DNA from: Hydractinia symbiolongicarpus
Taxonomy: Eukaryota; Cnidaria; Hydrozoa; Anthoathecata; Hydractiniidae
Direction of reading: 5' to 3'
DNA: 64,000 bases
Assembly (NCBI RefSeq): GCF_029227915.1
Contig: NC_079885.1
Coordinates: 29,701,001-29,765,000, forward strand
Shown: positions 49,901 through 62,210 of the stretch, piece by piece
Numbering within the stretch: position 1 is the first letter of the stretch
Layout of the letters: each line of letters begins with the position of its first letter
Made by a program: the position numbers and the translations under genes
The notes under the pieces: model-generated
What the model was told of the DNA's origin: nothing
What the model saw: only the letters and a program-made list of their open reading frames with translations
The model's database searches: none

Positions 49901-52058
49901 TAATGAGACGCAGGATAAAAGAAGTTTAATCGCCGGCAAACGAAAACCCGCGATTTCCCGTGAATCCTGGACTCGGCCCGTATAGTCAAAAGTATACAAA
50001 GAAAGTACCCAGGGAGTAAACTCATTTCCCAAACGATTTTTTAAATTTTTATTTCACCACTAAAGCCCATGAGACTTGTAGTTTTCAAAAATGTTTTCAT
50101 TTTTGATGAGACGCTTAATGAAAGAGGTCTAATCGCCGGCAAACGAAAACCCGCGATTTCCCGTAAATCCCGGGCTTGGCCCGTATAGTCGAATGTATAC
50201 AAAGAAAGAACCCAGGGAGTAAACTCATTTCCCGAACGATTTTTAAATTATTTTTTCACCACTAAAACGCATGAGACTTGTAGTTTTCAAAAATGTTTTC
50301 ATTTTTGATGAGACGCTGGATAAAAGAAGTTTAATCGCCGGCAAACGAAAACCCGCGATTTCTCGTAAATCCTGGACTCGGCCCGTATAGTCAAAAGTAT
50401 ACAAAGAAAGTACCCAGGGAGTAAACTCATTTTCCAAACGATTTTTTAAATTTTTATTTCACCACTAAAACGCATGAGACTTGTAGTTTTCAAAAATGTT
50501 TTCATTTTTGATGAGACGCTGGATAAAAGAAGTTTAATCGCCGGCAAACGAAAACCCGCGATTTCCCGTAAATCCTGGACTCGGCCCGTATAGTCAAAAG
50601 TATACAAAGAAAGTACCCAGGGAGTAAACTCATTTCCCAAACGATTTTTCAAATTTTTATTTCACCACTAAAGCCCATGAGACTTGTAGTTTTTAAAAAT
50701 GTTTTCATTTTTGATGAGACACTTAATGAAAGTGGTTTAATCGCTGGCAAACGAAAACCCGCGATTTCCTGTAAATCCCGGACTTGTCCCGTATAATCAA
50801 AAGTATACAAAGAAAGTACCCAGGGAGTAAACTCATTTCCCGAACGATTTATTAAATTATTATTTCACCACGAAAGCCCATGAGACTTGTAGTTTTTAAA
50901 AATGTTTTTATTTTTGATGAGACGCTGAATAAAAGGAGTTTAATCGCCGGCAAACGAAAACCCGCCATTTCCCGTAAACCCAGGACTCGGCCCGTATAGT
51001 CAAAAGTATACAAAGAAAGTACCCAGGGAGTAAACTCATTTCCCGAACGATTTTTAAATTATTTTTTCACCACTAAAACGCATGAGACTTGTAGTTTTCA
51101 AAAATGTTTTCATTTTTAATGAGACGCTGGATAAAAGAAGTTTAATCGCCGGCAAACGAAAACCCGCGATTTCCCGTAAATCCTGGACTCGGCCCGTATA
51201 GTCAAAAGTATACAAAGAAAGTACCCAGGGAGTAAACTCATTTCCCAAACGATTTTTTAAATTTTTATTTCACCACTAAAGCCCATGAGACTTGTAGTTT
51301 TCAAAAATGTTTTCATTTTTGATGAGACGCTTAATGAAAGAGGTCTAATCGCCGGCAAACGAAAACCCGCGATTTCCCGTAAATCCCGGGCTTGGCCCGT
51401 ATAGTCGAATGTATACAAAGAAAGAACCCAGGGAGTAAACTCATTTCCCGAACGATTTTTAAATTATTTTTTCACCACTAAAACGCATGAGACTTGTAGT
51501 TTTCAAAAATGTTTTCATTTTTGATGAGACGCTGGATAAAAGAAGTTTAATCGCCGGCAAACGAAAACCCGCGATTTCTCGTAAATCCTGGACTCGGCCC
51601 GTATAGTCAAAAGTATACAAAGAAAGTACCCAGGGAGTAAACTCATTTTCCAAACGATTTTTTAAATTTTTATTTCACCACTAAAACGCATGAGACTTGT
51701 AGTTTTCAAAAATGTTTTCATTTTTGATGAGACGCTGGATAAAAGAAGTTTAATCGCCGGCAAACGAAAACCCGTGATTTCCCGTAAATCCTGGACTCGG
51801 CCCGTATAGTCAAAAGTATACAAAGAAAGTACCCAGGGAGTAAACTCACTTCCCAAACGATTTTTTAAATTTTTATTTCACCACTAAAGCCCATGAGACT
51901 TGTAGTTTTTAAAAATGTTTTCATTTTTGATGAGACACTTAATGAAAGTGGTTTAATCGCTGGCAAACGAAAACCCGCGATTTCCCGTAAATCCCGGGCT
52001 TGGCCCGTATAGTCGAATGTATACAAAGAAAGTACCCTGTGGGTAAACTCATTTCCAG
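46991..52058. repeat. Block-3 HOR copy B2 (25 monomers, 5,068 bp)
   Basis: Equals B1 shifted by 10,139 bp, including 'gaacgattcattaaatt' at about 48412 and the 1,216-bp six-monomer sub-repeat. The only base difference I noted is 'cccgcgatttcc' at 51979 versus 'cccgccatttcc' at 41840. After 'ccctgtgggtaaact' the sequence continues 'catttccagaacg' into block 4, unlike B1. Confidence 0.9.
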
Positions 52059-53072
52059 AACGATTTTTTAAATTATTTTTCCATCACTAAAACGCATAAG
52101 ACTTGTAGTTTACAAAAATTTTTTCATTTTTGATGAGACGCTGAATAAAAGAAGTTTAATCGTCGGCAAACGAAAACCCGCAATTTCCCGTAAATCCCGG
52201 GCTTGGCCCGTATAGTCAAAAAAGTACAAAGAAAGTACCCAGGGAGTAAACTCATTTCCCGAACGATTTTTCAAATTACTTTGTCACCACTAAAACGCAT
52301 GAGACTTGTAGTTTTCAAAAGTGTTTTCATTTTTGATGAGACGCTGAACAAAAGAAGTTTAATCGCCGGCAAACGCAAACCTGCGATTTCCCGTAAATCC
52401 CGGGCTTGGCCGTATAGGCGAATGTATACAAAGAAAGTACCCAGGGAGTAAACTCATTTACCGAACGATTTTTTTAAATTATTTTTTCACCACAGAAACG
52501 CATGAGACTTGTAGTTTTCAAAAAAGTTTTCATTTTTGATGAGACGCTTAATGAAAGGGGTTTAATCGCCGCCAAACGAAAACCCGCGATTTCCCGTAAA
52601 TCCCGGGCTTGGCCCGTATAGTCGAATGTATACAAAAAAAGTACCCTGTGAGTAAACTCATTTCCAGAAGGATTTTTTAAACTATATTTTCACCACTAAA
52701 ACGCATAAGACTTGTAGTTTTCAAAAATGTTTTCATTTTTGATGAGACGTTGAATAAAAGAAGTTTAATCGTCGGCAAACGAAAACCCGCAATTTCCCGT
52801 AAATCCCGGGCTTGGCCCGTATAGTCAAAAAAGTACAAAGAAAGTACCCAGGGAGTAAACTCATTTCCCGAACGATTTTTTAAATTACTTTGTCACCACT
52901 AAAACGCATGAGACTTGTAGTTTTCAAAAGTGTTTTCATTTTTGATGAGACGCTGAACAAAAGAAGTTTAATCGCCGGCAAACGCAAACCTGCGATTTCC
53001 CGTAAATCCCGGGCTTGGCCGTATAGTCGAATGTATACAAAGAAAGTACCCAGGGAGTAAACTCATTTCCCG
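51451..53072. repeat. 1,622-bp duplication across block 3/4 boundary, copy 1
   Basis: Eight monomers: three of block-3 type (51451, about 51654 and about 51857, with 'gataaaagaag' and 'actcggcccg') followed by five of block-4 type (52059 on, with 'tttccatcac', 'tttacaaaaatt', 'tactttgtcacc', 'cacagaaacg', 'cagaaggatttttt'). The same eight recur at 53073 in the same order. Confidence 0.87.
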
Positions 53073-54694
53073 AACGATTTTTAAATTATTTTTTCACCAC
53101 TAAAACGCATGAGACTTGTAGTTTTCAAAAATGTTTTCATTTTTGATGAGACGCTGGATAAAAGAAGTTTAATCGCCGGCAAACGAAAACCCGCGATTTC
53201 TCGTAAATCCTGGACTCGGCCCGTATAGTCAAAAGTATACAAAGAAAGTACCCAGGGAGTAAACTCATTTTCCAAACGATTTTTTAAATTTTTATTTCAC
53301 CACTAAAACGCATGAGACTTGTAGTTTTCAAAAATGTTTTCATTTTTGATGAGACGCTGGATAAAAGAAGTTTAATCGCCGGCAAACGAAAACCCGTGAT
53401 TTCCCGTAAATCCTGGACTCGGCCCGTATAGTCAAAAGTATACAAAGAAAGTACCCAGGGAGTAAACTCACTTCCCAAACGATTTTTTAAATTTTTATTT
53501 CACCACTAAAGCCCATGAGACTTGTAGTTTTTAAAAATGTTTTCATTTTTGATGAGACACTTAATGAAAGTGGTTTAATCGCTGGCAAACGAAAACCCGC
53601 GATTTCCCGTAAATCCCGGGCTTGGCCCGTATAGTCGAATGTATACAAAGAAAGTACCCTGTGGGTAAACTCATTTCCAGAACGATTTTTTAAATTATTT
53701 TTCCATCACTAAAACGCATAAGACTTGTAGTTTACAAAAATTTTTTCATTTTTGATGAGACGCTGAATAAAAGAAGTTTAATCGTCGGCAAACGAAAACC
53801 CGCAATTTCCCGTAAATCCCGGGCTTGGCCCGTATAGTCAAAAAAGTACAAAGAAAGTACCCAGGGAGTAAACTCATTTCCCGAACGATTTTTCAAATTA
53901 CTTTGTCACCACTAAAACGCATGAGACTTGTAGTTTTCAAAAGTGTTTTCATTTTTGATGAGACGCTGAACAAAAGAAGTTTAATCGCCGGCAAACGCAA
54001 ACCTGCGATTTCCCGTAAATCCCGGGCTTGGCCGTATAGGCGAATGTATACAAAGAAAGTACCCAGGGAGTAAACTCATTTACCGAACGATTTTTTTAAA
54101 TTATTTTTTCACCACAGAAACGCATGAGACTTGTAGTTTTCAAAAAAGTTTTCATTTTTGATGAGACGCTTAATGAAAGGGGTTTAATCGCCGCCAAACG
54201 AAAACCCGCGATTTCCCGTAAATCCCGGGCTTGGCCCGTATAGTCGAATGTATACAAAAAAAGTACCCTGTGAGTAAACTCATTTCCAGAAGGATTTTTT
54301 AAACTATATTTTCACCACTAAAACGCATAAGACTTGTAGTTTTCAAAAATGTTTTCATTTTTGATGAGACGTTGAATAAAAGAAGTTTAATCGTCGGCAA
54401 ACGAAAACCCGCAATTTCCCGTAAATCCCGGGCTTGGCCCGTATAGTCAAAAAAGTACAAAGAAAGTACCCAGGGAGTAAACTCATTTCCCGAACGATTT
54501 TTTAAATTACTTTGTCACCACTAAAACGCATGAGACTTGTAGTTTTCAAAAGTGTTTTCATTTTTGATGAGACGCTGAACAAAAGAAGTTTAATCGCCGG
54601 CAAACGCAAACCTGCGATTTCCCGTAAATCCCGGGCTTGGCCGTATAGTCGAATGTATACAAAGAAAGTACCCAGGGAGTAAACTCATTTACCG
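53073..54694. repeat. 1,622-bp duplication across block 3/4 boundary, copy 2
   Basis: At 53073 block-4 monomers give way abruptly to the block-3 monomer 'aacgatttttaaattatt' and the eight-monomer series of copy 1 is repeated. The private variants 'cgtataggcgaatg' (52413 and about 54035) and 'cactttaccgaacg'-type neighbours match at 1,622 bp. This explains why block-3 monomers appear inside block 4. Confidence 0.87.
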
Positions 54695-56319
54695 AACGAT
54701 TTTTTTAAATAATTTTTTCACCACAGAAACGCATGAGACTTGTAGTTTTCAAAAAAGTTTTCATTTTTGATGAGACGCTTAATGAAAGGGGTTTAATCGC
54801 CAGCAAACGAAAACCCGCGATTTCCCGTAAATCCCGGGCTTGGCCCGTATAGTCGAATGTATACAAAGAAAGTACCCTGTGAGTAAACTCATTTCCAGAA
54901 GGATTTTTTAAACTATATTTTCACCACTAAAACGCATAAGACTTGTAGTTTTCAAAAATGTTTTCATTTTTGATGAGACGTTGAATAAAAGAAGTTTAAT
55001 CGCCGGCAAACGAAAACCCGCGAATTCCCGTAAATCCCGGGCTTGGCCCGTATAGTCGAATGTACACATAAAAAGTACCCAGGGAGAAAACTCATTTCCC
55101 GAACAATTTTTTTAAATTATTTTTTAACCACTAAAACGCATGAGACTTGTTGTTTTCAAAAATGTTTTCATTTTTGATGAAAAGCTTAATGAAACGGGTT
55201 TAATCGCCGGCAAACGAAAACTCGCGATTTCCCGTAAATCTCGGGCTTGGCCCGTATAGTCGAATGTATACAAAGAAAGTACCCTGTGAGTAAACTCATT
55301 TCCAGAACGATTTTTTAAATTATTTTTTCACCACTAAAACGCATAAGACTTGTAGTTTTCAAAAATGTTTTCATTTTTGATGAGACGCTTAATAAAAGAA
55401 GTTTAATCGCCGGCAAACGAAAACCCGCGATTTCCCGTAAATCCCGGGCTTGGCCCGTATAGTCAAAAGTATACAAAGAAAGTACCCAGGGAGTAAACTG
55501 ATTTCCCGAACGATTTTTCAATTTATTTCTGCACCACTAAAACGAATGAGACTTGTAGTTTTCAAAAATGTTTTCATTTTTAATGAGACCATTAATGAAA
55601 GAGGTTTAATCGCCGGCAAACGAAAACCAACGATTTCCCGTAAATCCCGGGCTTGGTCCGTATAGTCGAATGTATACAAAGAAAGTACCCAGGGAGTAAA
55701 CTCATTTCCCGAACGTTTTTTTAAATTATTTTTTCACCACTAAAACGCACGAGATTTGTAGTTTTCAAAAATGTTTTCATTTTTGATGAGACGCTTAATG
55801 AAAGGAGTTTAATCGCCGGCAAACGAAAACCCGCGATTTCCCGTAAATCCCGGGCTTGGCCCGTGTAGTCGAATGTATACAAAGAAAGTACCCTGTGAGT
55901 AAACTCATTTCCAGAACGATTTTTTAAATTATTTTTCACTACTAAAACGCATAAGACTTGTTGTTTTCAAAAATGTTTTTATTTTTGATGAGACGCTTAA
56001 TAGAAGAAGTTTAATCGCCGGCAAACGAAAACCCGCAATTTCCCGTAAATCCCGGGCTTGGCCCGTATAGTCAAAAGTATACAAAGAAAGTACTCAAGGA
56101 GTAAACTGATTTCCCGGACGATTTTTCAAATTATTTCTGCACCACTAGAACAAATGAGACTTGTAGTTTTCAAACATGTTTTCATTTTTAATGAGACGCT
56201 TAATGAAAGAGGTTTTATCGCCGGCAAACGAAAACCCGTGATTTCCCGTAAATCCCGGACTCGGCCCGTATTGTCAAAAGTATACAAAGAAAGTACCCAG
56301 GGAGTAAACTCATTTACCG
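54695..56319. repeat. Block-4 HOR, 8 monomers (1,625 bp), copy 1
   Basis: It starts at 'taccgaacgattttttt' and includes an I monomer at 55509 followed by a J monomer at 55712. Copy 2 follows at 1,625 bp. The 55917 monomer has 'aatagaagaag' and the next (about 56119) has 'caaacatgttttc'; both are intact here but fused in copy 2. Confidence 0.85.
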
Positions 56320-57741
56320 AACGATTTTTTTAAATTATTTTTTCACCACAGAAACGCATGAGACTTGTAGTTTTCAAAAAAGTTTTCATTTTTGATGAGA
56401 CGCTTAATGAAAGGGGTTTAATTGCCGGCAAACGAAAACCCGCGATTTCCCGTAAATCCCGGGCTTGGCCCGTATAGTCGAATGTATACAAAGAAAGTAC
56501 CCTGTGAGTAAACTCATTTCCAGAAGGATTTTTTAAACTATATTTTCACCACTAAAACGCATAAGACTTGTAGTTTTCAAAAATGTTTTCATTTTTGATG
56601 AGACGTTGAATAAAAGAAGTTTAATCGCCGGCAAACGAAAACCCGCGAATTCCCGTAAATCCCGGGCTTGGCCCGTATAGTCGAATGTACACATAAAAAG
56701 TACCCAGGGAGAAAACTCATTTCCCGAACAATTTTTTTAAATTATTTTTTAACCACTAAAACGCATGAGACTTGTTGTTTTCAAAAATGTTTTCATTTTT
56801 GATGAAAAGCTTAATGAAAGGGATTTAATCGCCGGCAAACGAAAACTCGCGATTTCCCGTAAATCCCGGGCTTGGCCCGTATAGTCGAATGTATACAAAG
56901 AAAGTACCCTGTGAGTAAACTCATTTCCAGAACGATTTTTTAAATTATTTTTTCACCACTAAAACGCATAAGACTTGTAGTTTTCAAAAATGTTTTCATT
57001 TTTGATGAGACGCTTAATAAAAGAAGTTTAATCGCCGGCAAACGAAAACCCGCGATTTCCCGTAAATCCCGGGCTTGGCCCGTATAGTCAAAAGTATACA
57101 AAGAAAGTACCCAGGGAGTAAACTGATTTCCCGAACGATTTTTCAATTTATTTCTGCACCACTAAAACGAATGAGACTTGTAGTTTTCAAAAATGTTTTC
57201 ATTTTTAATGAGACCATTAATGAAAGAGGTTTAATCGCCGGCAAACGAAAACCAACGATTTCCCGTAAATCCCGGGCTTGGTCCGTATAGTCGAATGTAT
57301 ACAAAGAAAGTACCCAGGGAGTAAACTCATTTCCCGAACGTTTTTTTAAATTATTTTTTCACCACTAAAACGCACGAGATTTGTAGTTTTCAAAAATGTT
57401 TTCATTTTTGATGAGACGCTTAATGAAAGGAGTTTAATCGCCGGCAAACGAAAACCCGCGATTTCCCGTAAATCCCGGGCTTGGCCCGTGTAGTCGAATG
57501 TATACAAAGAAAGTACCCTGTGAGTAAACTCATTTCCAGAACGATTTTTTAAATTATTTTTCACCACTAAAACGCATAAGACTTGTTGTTTTCAAACATG
57601 TTTTCATTTTTAATGAGACGCTTAATGAAAGAGGTTTTATCGCCGGCAAACGAAAACCCGTGATTTCCCGTAAATCCCGGACTCGGCCCGTATTGTCAAA
57701 AGTATACAAAGAAAGTACCCAGGGAGTAAACTCATTTCCCG
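56320..57741. repeat. Block-4 HOR copy 2 with one monomer lost (1,422 bp)
   Basis: Matches copy 1 at 1,625 bp until about 57590, then jumps one monomer ahead. The monomer at about 57540 begins like 55917 ('gcataagacttgttg') and ends like the 56119 monomer ('caaacatgttttcattttt', 'gaggttttatcg', 'ccgtattgtc'). The switch is at 'gttttcaaa', about 57588-57597. Length is exactly 203 bp less than copy 1. Confidence 0.84.
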
Positions 57742-58147
57742 AACGATTTTTAAAATTATTTTTTCACCACTAAAACGTATGAGACTTGTAGTTTTCAAAA
57801 ATGTTTTCATTTTTGATGAAACGCTTGATAAAAGGGGTTTAATCTCCGGCAAACGAAAACCCGCGATTTCCCGTAAATCCCGGGCTTGGCCCGTATAGTC
57901 GAATGTATACAAAGAAAGCACCCTATGAGTAAACTCATTTCCAGAACGATTTTTTCAGTTAGTTTTTCACCACTAAAACGCATAAGACTTGTAGTTTTCA
58001 AAAATGTTTTCATTTTTGATGAGACGCTGAATAAAAGAAGTTTAATCGCCGTCAAACGAAAACCCGCGATTTCCCGTAAATCCCGGGCTTGGCCCGTATA
58101 GTCAAAAGTATGCAAAGAAAGTACCCAGGGAGTAAACTCATTTCCCG
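57742..58147. repeat. Two linker monomers
   Basis: The monomer at 57742 ('aacgtatgag', 'gatgaaacgcttgataaaag', 'aatctccgg') resembles 5056, and the one at 57945 ('tttttcagttagttttt', 'gccgtcaaacg', 'gtatgcaaag') is an F-type monomer otherwise seen only in block 1. They lie between two block-4 HOR groups. Confidence 0.7.
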
Positions 58148-59163
58148 AACGATTTTTTAAATTATTTTTCCATCACTAAAACGCATAAGACTTGTAGTTT
58201 ACAAAAATTTTTTCATTTTTGATGAGACGCTGAATAAAAGAAGTTTAATCGTCGGCAAACGAAAACCCGCGATTTCCCGTAAATCCCGGGCTTGGCCCGT
58301 ATAGTCAAAAAAGTACAAAGAAAGTACCCAGGGAGTAAACTCATTTCCCGAACGATTTTTCAAATTACTTTGTCACCACTAAAACGCATGAGACTTGTAG
58401 TTTTCAAAAGTGTTTTCATTTTTGATGAGACGCTGAACAAAAGAAGTTTAATCGCCGGCAAACGCAAACCTGCGATTTCCCGTAAATCCCGGGCTTGGCC
58501 GTATAGTCGAATGTATACAAAGAAAGTACCCAGGGAGTAAACTCATTTACCGAACGATTTTTTTAAATTATTTTTTCACCACAGACACGCATGAGACTTG
58601 TAGTTTTCAAAAATGTTTTCGTTTTTGATGAGACGCTTAATGAAAGAGGTTTAATCGCCGGCAAACGAAAACCCGCGATTTCCCGTAAATCCCGGGCTTG
58701 GCCCGTATAGTCGAATGTATACAAAGAAAGTACCCTGTGAGTAAACTCATTTCCAGAAGGATTTTTTAAACTATTTTTTCACCACTAAAACGCATAAGAC
58801 TTGTAGTTTTCAAAAATGTTTTCATATTTGATGAGACGTTGAATAAAAGAAGTTTAATCGCCGGCAAACGAAAACCCGCGAATTCCCGTAAATCCCGGGC
58901 TTGGCCCGTATAGTCGAATGTACACATAAAAAGTACCCAGGGAGAAAACTCATTTCCCGAACAATTTTTTTAAATTATTTTTTAACCACTAAAACGCATG
59001 AGACTTGTAGTTTTCAAAAATGTTTTCATTTTTGATGAGACGTTGAATAAACGAAGTTTAATCGCCGGCAAACGAAAACCCGCGATTTCCCGTAAATCCC
59101 GGGCTTGGCCCGTATAGTCGAATGTATACAAAGAAAGTACCCTGTGAGTAGATTCATTTCCAG
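58148..59163. repeat. Block-4 short HOR copy (5 monomers, 1,016 bp)
   Basis: Starts with the 'tttccatcac / tttacaaaaatt' monomer and ends with 'gagtagattcatttcc' before the next such monomer. Monomers follow the block-4 order (ccatcac; tactttgtcacc; cacagac; agaaggatt; gaacaattttttt). Confidence 0.75.
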
Positions 59164-60585
59164 AACGAATTTTTAAATTATTTTTCCATCACTAAAACGC
59201 ATAAGACTTGTAGTTTACAAAAAATTTTTCATTTTTGATGAGACGCTGAATAAAAGAAGTTTAATCGTCGGCAAACGAAAACCCGCGATTTCCCGTAAAT
59301 CCCGGGCTTGGCCCGTATAGTCAAAAAAGTACAAAGAAAGTACCCAGGGAGTAAACTCATTTCCCGAACGATTTTTTAAATTACTTTGTCACCACTAAAA
59401 CGTATGAGACTTGTAGTTTTCAAAAGATTTTTCATTTTTGATGAGACGCTGAATAAAAGAAGTTTAATCGCCGGCAAACGAAAACCTTCGATTTCCCGTA
59501 AATCCCGGGCTTGGCCGTATAGTCGAATGTATACAAAGAAAGTACCCAGGGAGTAAACTCATTTACCGAACGATTTTTTTAAATTATTTTGTCACCACAG
59601 AAACGCATAAACCTTGTAGTTTTCAAAAAAGTTTTCATTTTTGATGAAACGCCTAATGAAAGGTGTTTAATCGCCGGCAAACGAAAACCCGCGATTTCCC
59701 GTAAATCCCGGGCTTGGCCCGTTTAGTCGAATGTATACAAAGAAAGTACCCTGTGAGTAAACTCATTTTCAGAACGATTTTTTAAACTATTTTTTCACCA
59801 CTAAAACGCATAAGACTTGTAGTTTTCAAAAATGTTTTCATTTTTGATGAGACGTTGAATAAAAGAAGTTTAATCGCCGGCAAACGAAAACCCGCGATTT
59901 CCCGTAAATCCCGGGCTTGGCCCGTATAGTCGAATGTACACATAGAAAGTACCCAGGGAGAAAACTCATTTCCCGAACAATTTTTTAAATTACTTTTTCA
60001 CCACTAAAACGCATGAGACTTGTTGTTTTCAAAAATGTTTTCATTTTTGATGAAACGCTTAATGAAAGGGGTTTAATCGCCGGTACACAAAAACCCGCGA
60101 TTTCCCGTAAATCCCGGGCTTGGCCCGTATAGTCGAATGTATACAAAGAAAGTACCCTGTGAGTAAACTCATTTCCAGAAGGATTTTTTAAACTATTTTT
60201 TCACCACTAAAACGCATAAGACTTGTAGTTTTCAAAAATGTTTTCATTTTTGATGAGACGTTGAATAAAAGAAGTTTAATCGCCGGCAAACGAAAACCCG
60301 CGAATTCCCGTAAATCCCGGGCTTGGCCCGTATAGTCGAATGTACACATAAAAAGTACCCAGGGAGAAAACTCATTTCCCGAACAATTTTTTTAAATTAT
60401 TTTTTAACCACTAAAACGCATGAGACTTGTAGTTTTTAAAAATGTTTTCATTTTTGATGAGACGTTGAATAAACAAAGTTTAATCGCCGGCAAACGAAAA
60501 CCCGCGATTTCCCGTAAATCCCGGGCTTGGCCCGTATAGTCGAATGTATACAAAGAAAGTACCCTGTGAGTAGATTCATTTCCAG
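59164..60585. repeat. Block-4 HOR copy (7 monomers, 1,422 bp)
   Basis: Begins with 'aacgaatttttaaatt' and ends with 'gagtagattcatttcc' (about 60566-60583). It contains monomers of the 58148 copy plus two extra ('gatgaaacgcctaatg' and 'cgccggtacacaaaaa'). Confidence 0.75.
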
Positions 60586-62210
60586 AACGATTTTTTAAAT
60601 TATTTTTCCATCACTAAAACGCATAAGACTTGTAGTTTACAAAAATTTTTTCATTTTTGATGAGACGCTGAATAAAAGAAGTTTAATTGTCGGCAAACGA
60701 AAACCCGCGATTTCCCGTAAATCCCGGGCTTGGCCCGTATAGTCAAAAAAGTACAAAGAAAGTACCCAGGGAGTAAACTCATTTCCCGAACGATTTTTTA
60801 AATTACTTTGTCACCACTAAAACGCATGAGACTTGTAGTTTTCAAAAGAATTTTCATTTTTGATGAGACGCTGAATAAAAGAAGTTTAATCGCCGGCAAA
60901 CGCAAACCTGCGATTTCCCGTAAATCCCGGGCTTGGCCGTATAGTCGAATGTATACAAAGAAAGTACCCAGGGAGTAAACTCATTTACCGAACGATTTTT
61001 TTAAATTATTTTTTCACCACAGAAACGCATGAGCCTTGTAGTTTTCAAAAAAGTTTTCATTTTTGATGAGACGCTTAATGAAAGGGATTTAATCGCCGGC
61101 ACACGAAAACCCGCGATTTCCCGTAAATCCCGGGCTTGGTCCGTATAGTCGAATGTATACAAAGGAAGCACCCTGTGAGTAAACTCATTTTCAGAACGAT
61201 TTTTTAAACTGTTTTTTCACCACTAAAACGCATAAGACTTGTAGTTTACAAAAATTTTTTCATTTTTGATGAGACGTTGAATAAAAGAAGTTTAATTGTC
61301 GGCAAACGAAAACCCGCGATTTCCCGTAAATCCCGGGCTTGGCCCGTATAGTCAAAAAAGTACAAAGAAAGTACCCAGGGAGTAAACTCATTTCCCGAAC
61401 GATTTTTAAAATTACTTTGTCACCACTAAAACGCATGAGACTTGTAGTTTTCAAAAGAATTTTCATTTTTGATGAGACGCTGAATAAAAGAAGTTTAATC
61501 GCCGGCAAACGCAAACCTGCGATTTCCCGTAAATCCCGGGCTTGGCCGTATAGTCGAATGTATACAAAGAAAGTACCCAGGGAGTAAACTCATTTACCGA
61601 ACGATTTTTTTAAATTATTTTTTCACCACAGAAACGCATGAGCCTTGTAGTTTTCAAAAAAGTTTTCATTTTTGATGAGACGCTTAATGAAAGGGATTTA
61701 ATCGCCGGCACACGAAAACCCGCGATTTCCCGTAAATCCCGGGCTTGGTCCGTATAGTCGAATGTATACAAAGGAAGCACCCTGTGAGTAAACTCATTTT
61801 CAGAACGATTTTTTAAACTGTTTTTTCACCACTAAAACGCATAAGACTTGTAGTTTTCAAAAATGTTTTCATTTTTGATGAGACGTTGAATAAAAGAAGT
61901 TTAATCGCCGGCAAACGAAAACCCGCGAATTCCCGTAAATCCCGGGCTTGGCCCGTATAGTCGAATGTACACATAAAAAGTACCCAGGGAGAAAACTCAT
62001 TTCCCGAACAATTTTTTTAAATTATTTTTTAACCACTAAAACGCATGAGACTTGTAGTTTTTAAAAATGTTTTCATTTTTGATGAGACGTTGAATAAACG
62101 AAGTTTAATCGCCGGCAAACGAAAACCCGCGATTTCCCGTAAATCCCGGGCTTGGCCCGTATAGTCGAATGTATACAAAGAAAGTACCCTGTGAGTAGAT
62201 TCATTTCCAG
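60586..62210. repeat. Block-4 HOR copy (8 monomers, 1,625 bp)
   Basis: Contains two 'gtcaaaaaagtac' monomers 609 bp apart (60742 and 61351), an internal three-monomer duplication. 60778-61200 and 61387-61809 match each other closely, including 'gcatgagccttg', 'cgccggcacacg' and 'aaaggaagcaccc'. It ends with 'gagtagattcatttcc'. Confidence 0.82.

Noticed and set aside
2027-61587. Some 90 reading frames of 62-94 codons on both strands with recurring peptides
   Set aside because: They recur once per monomer on both strands of the same DNA, differ by satellite variants, have no ribosome-site or splice context and no recognisable domain. A 203-bp period is not a multiple of three, so frames shift every monomer, unlike a repeat protein.
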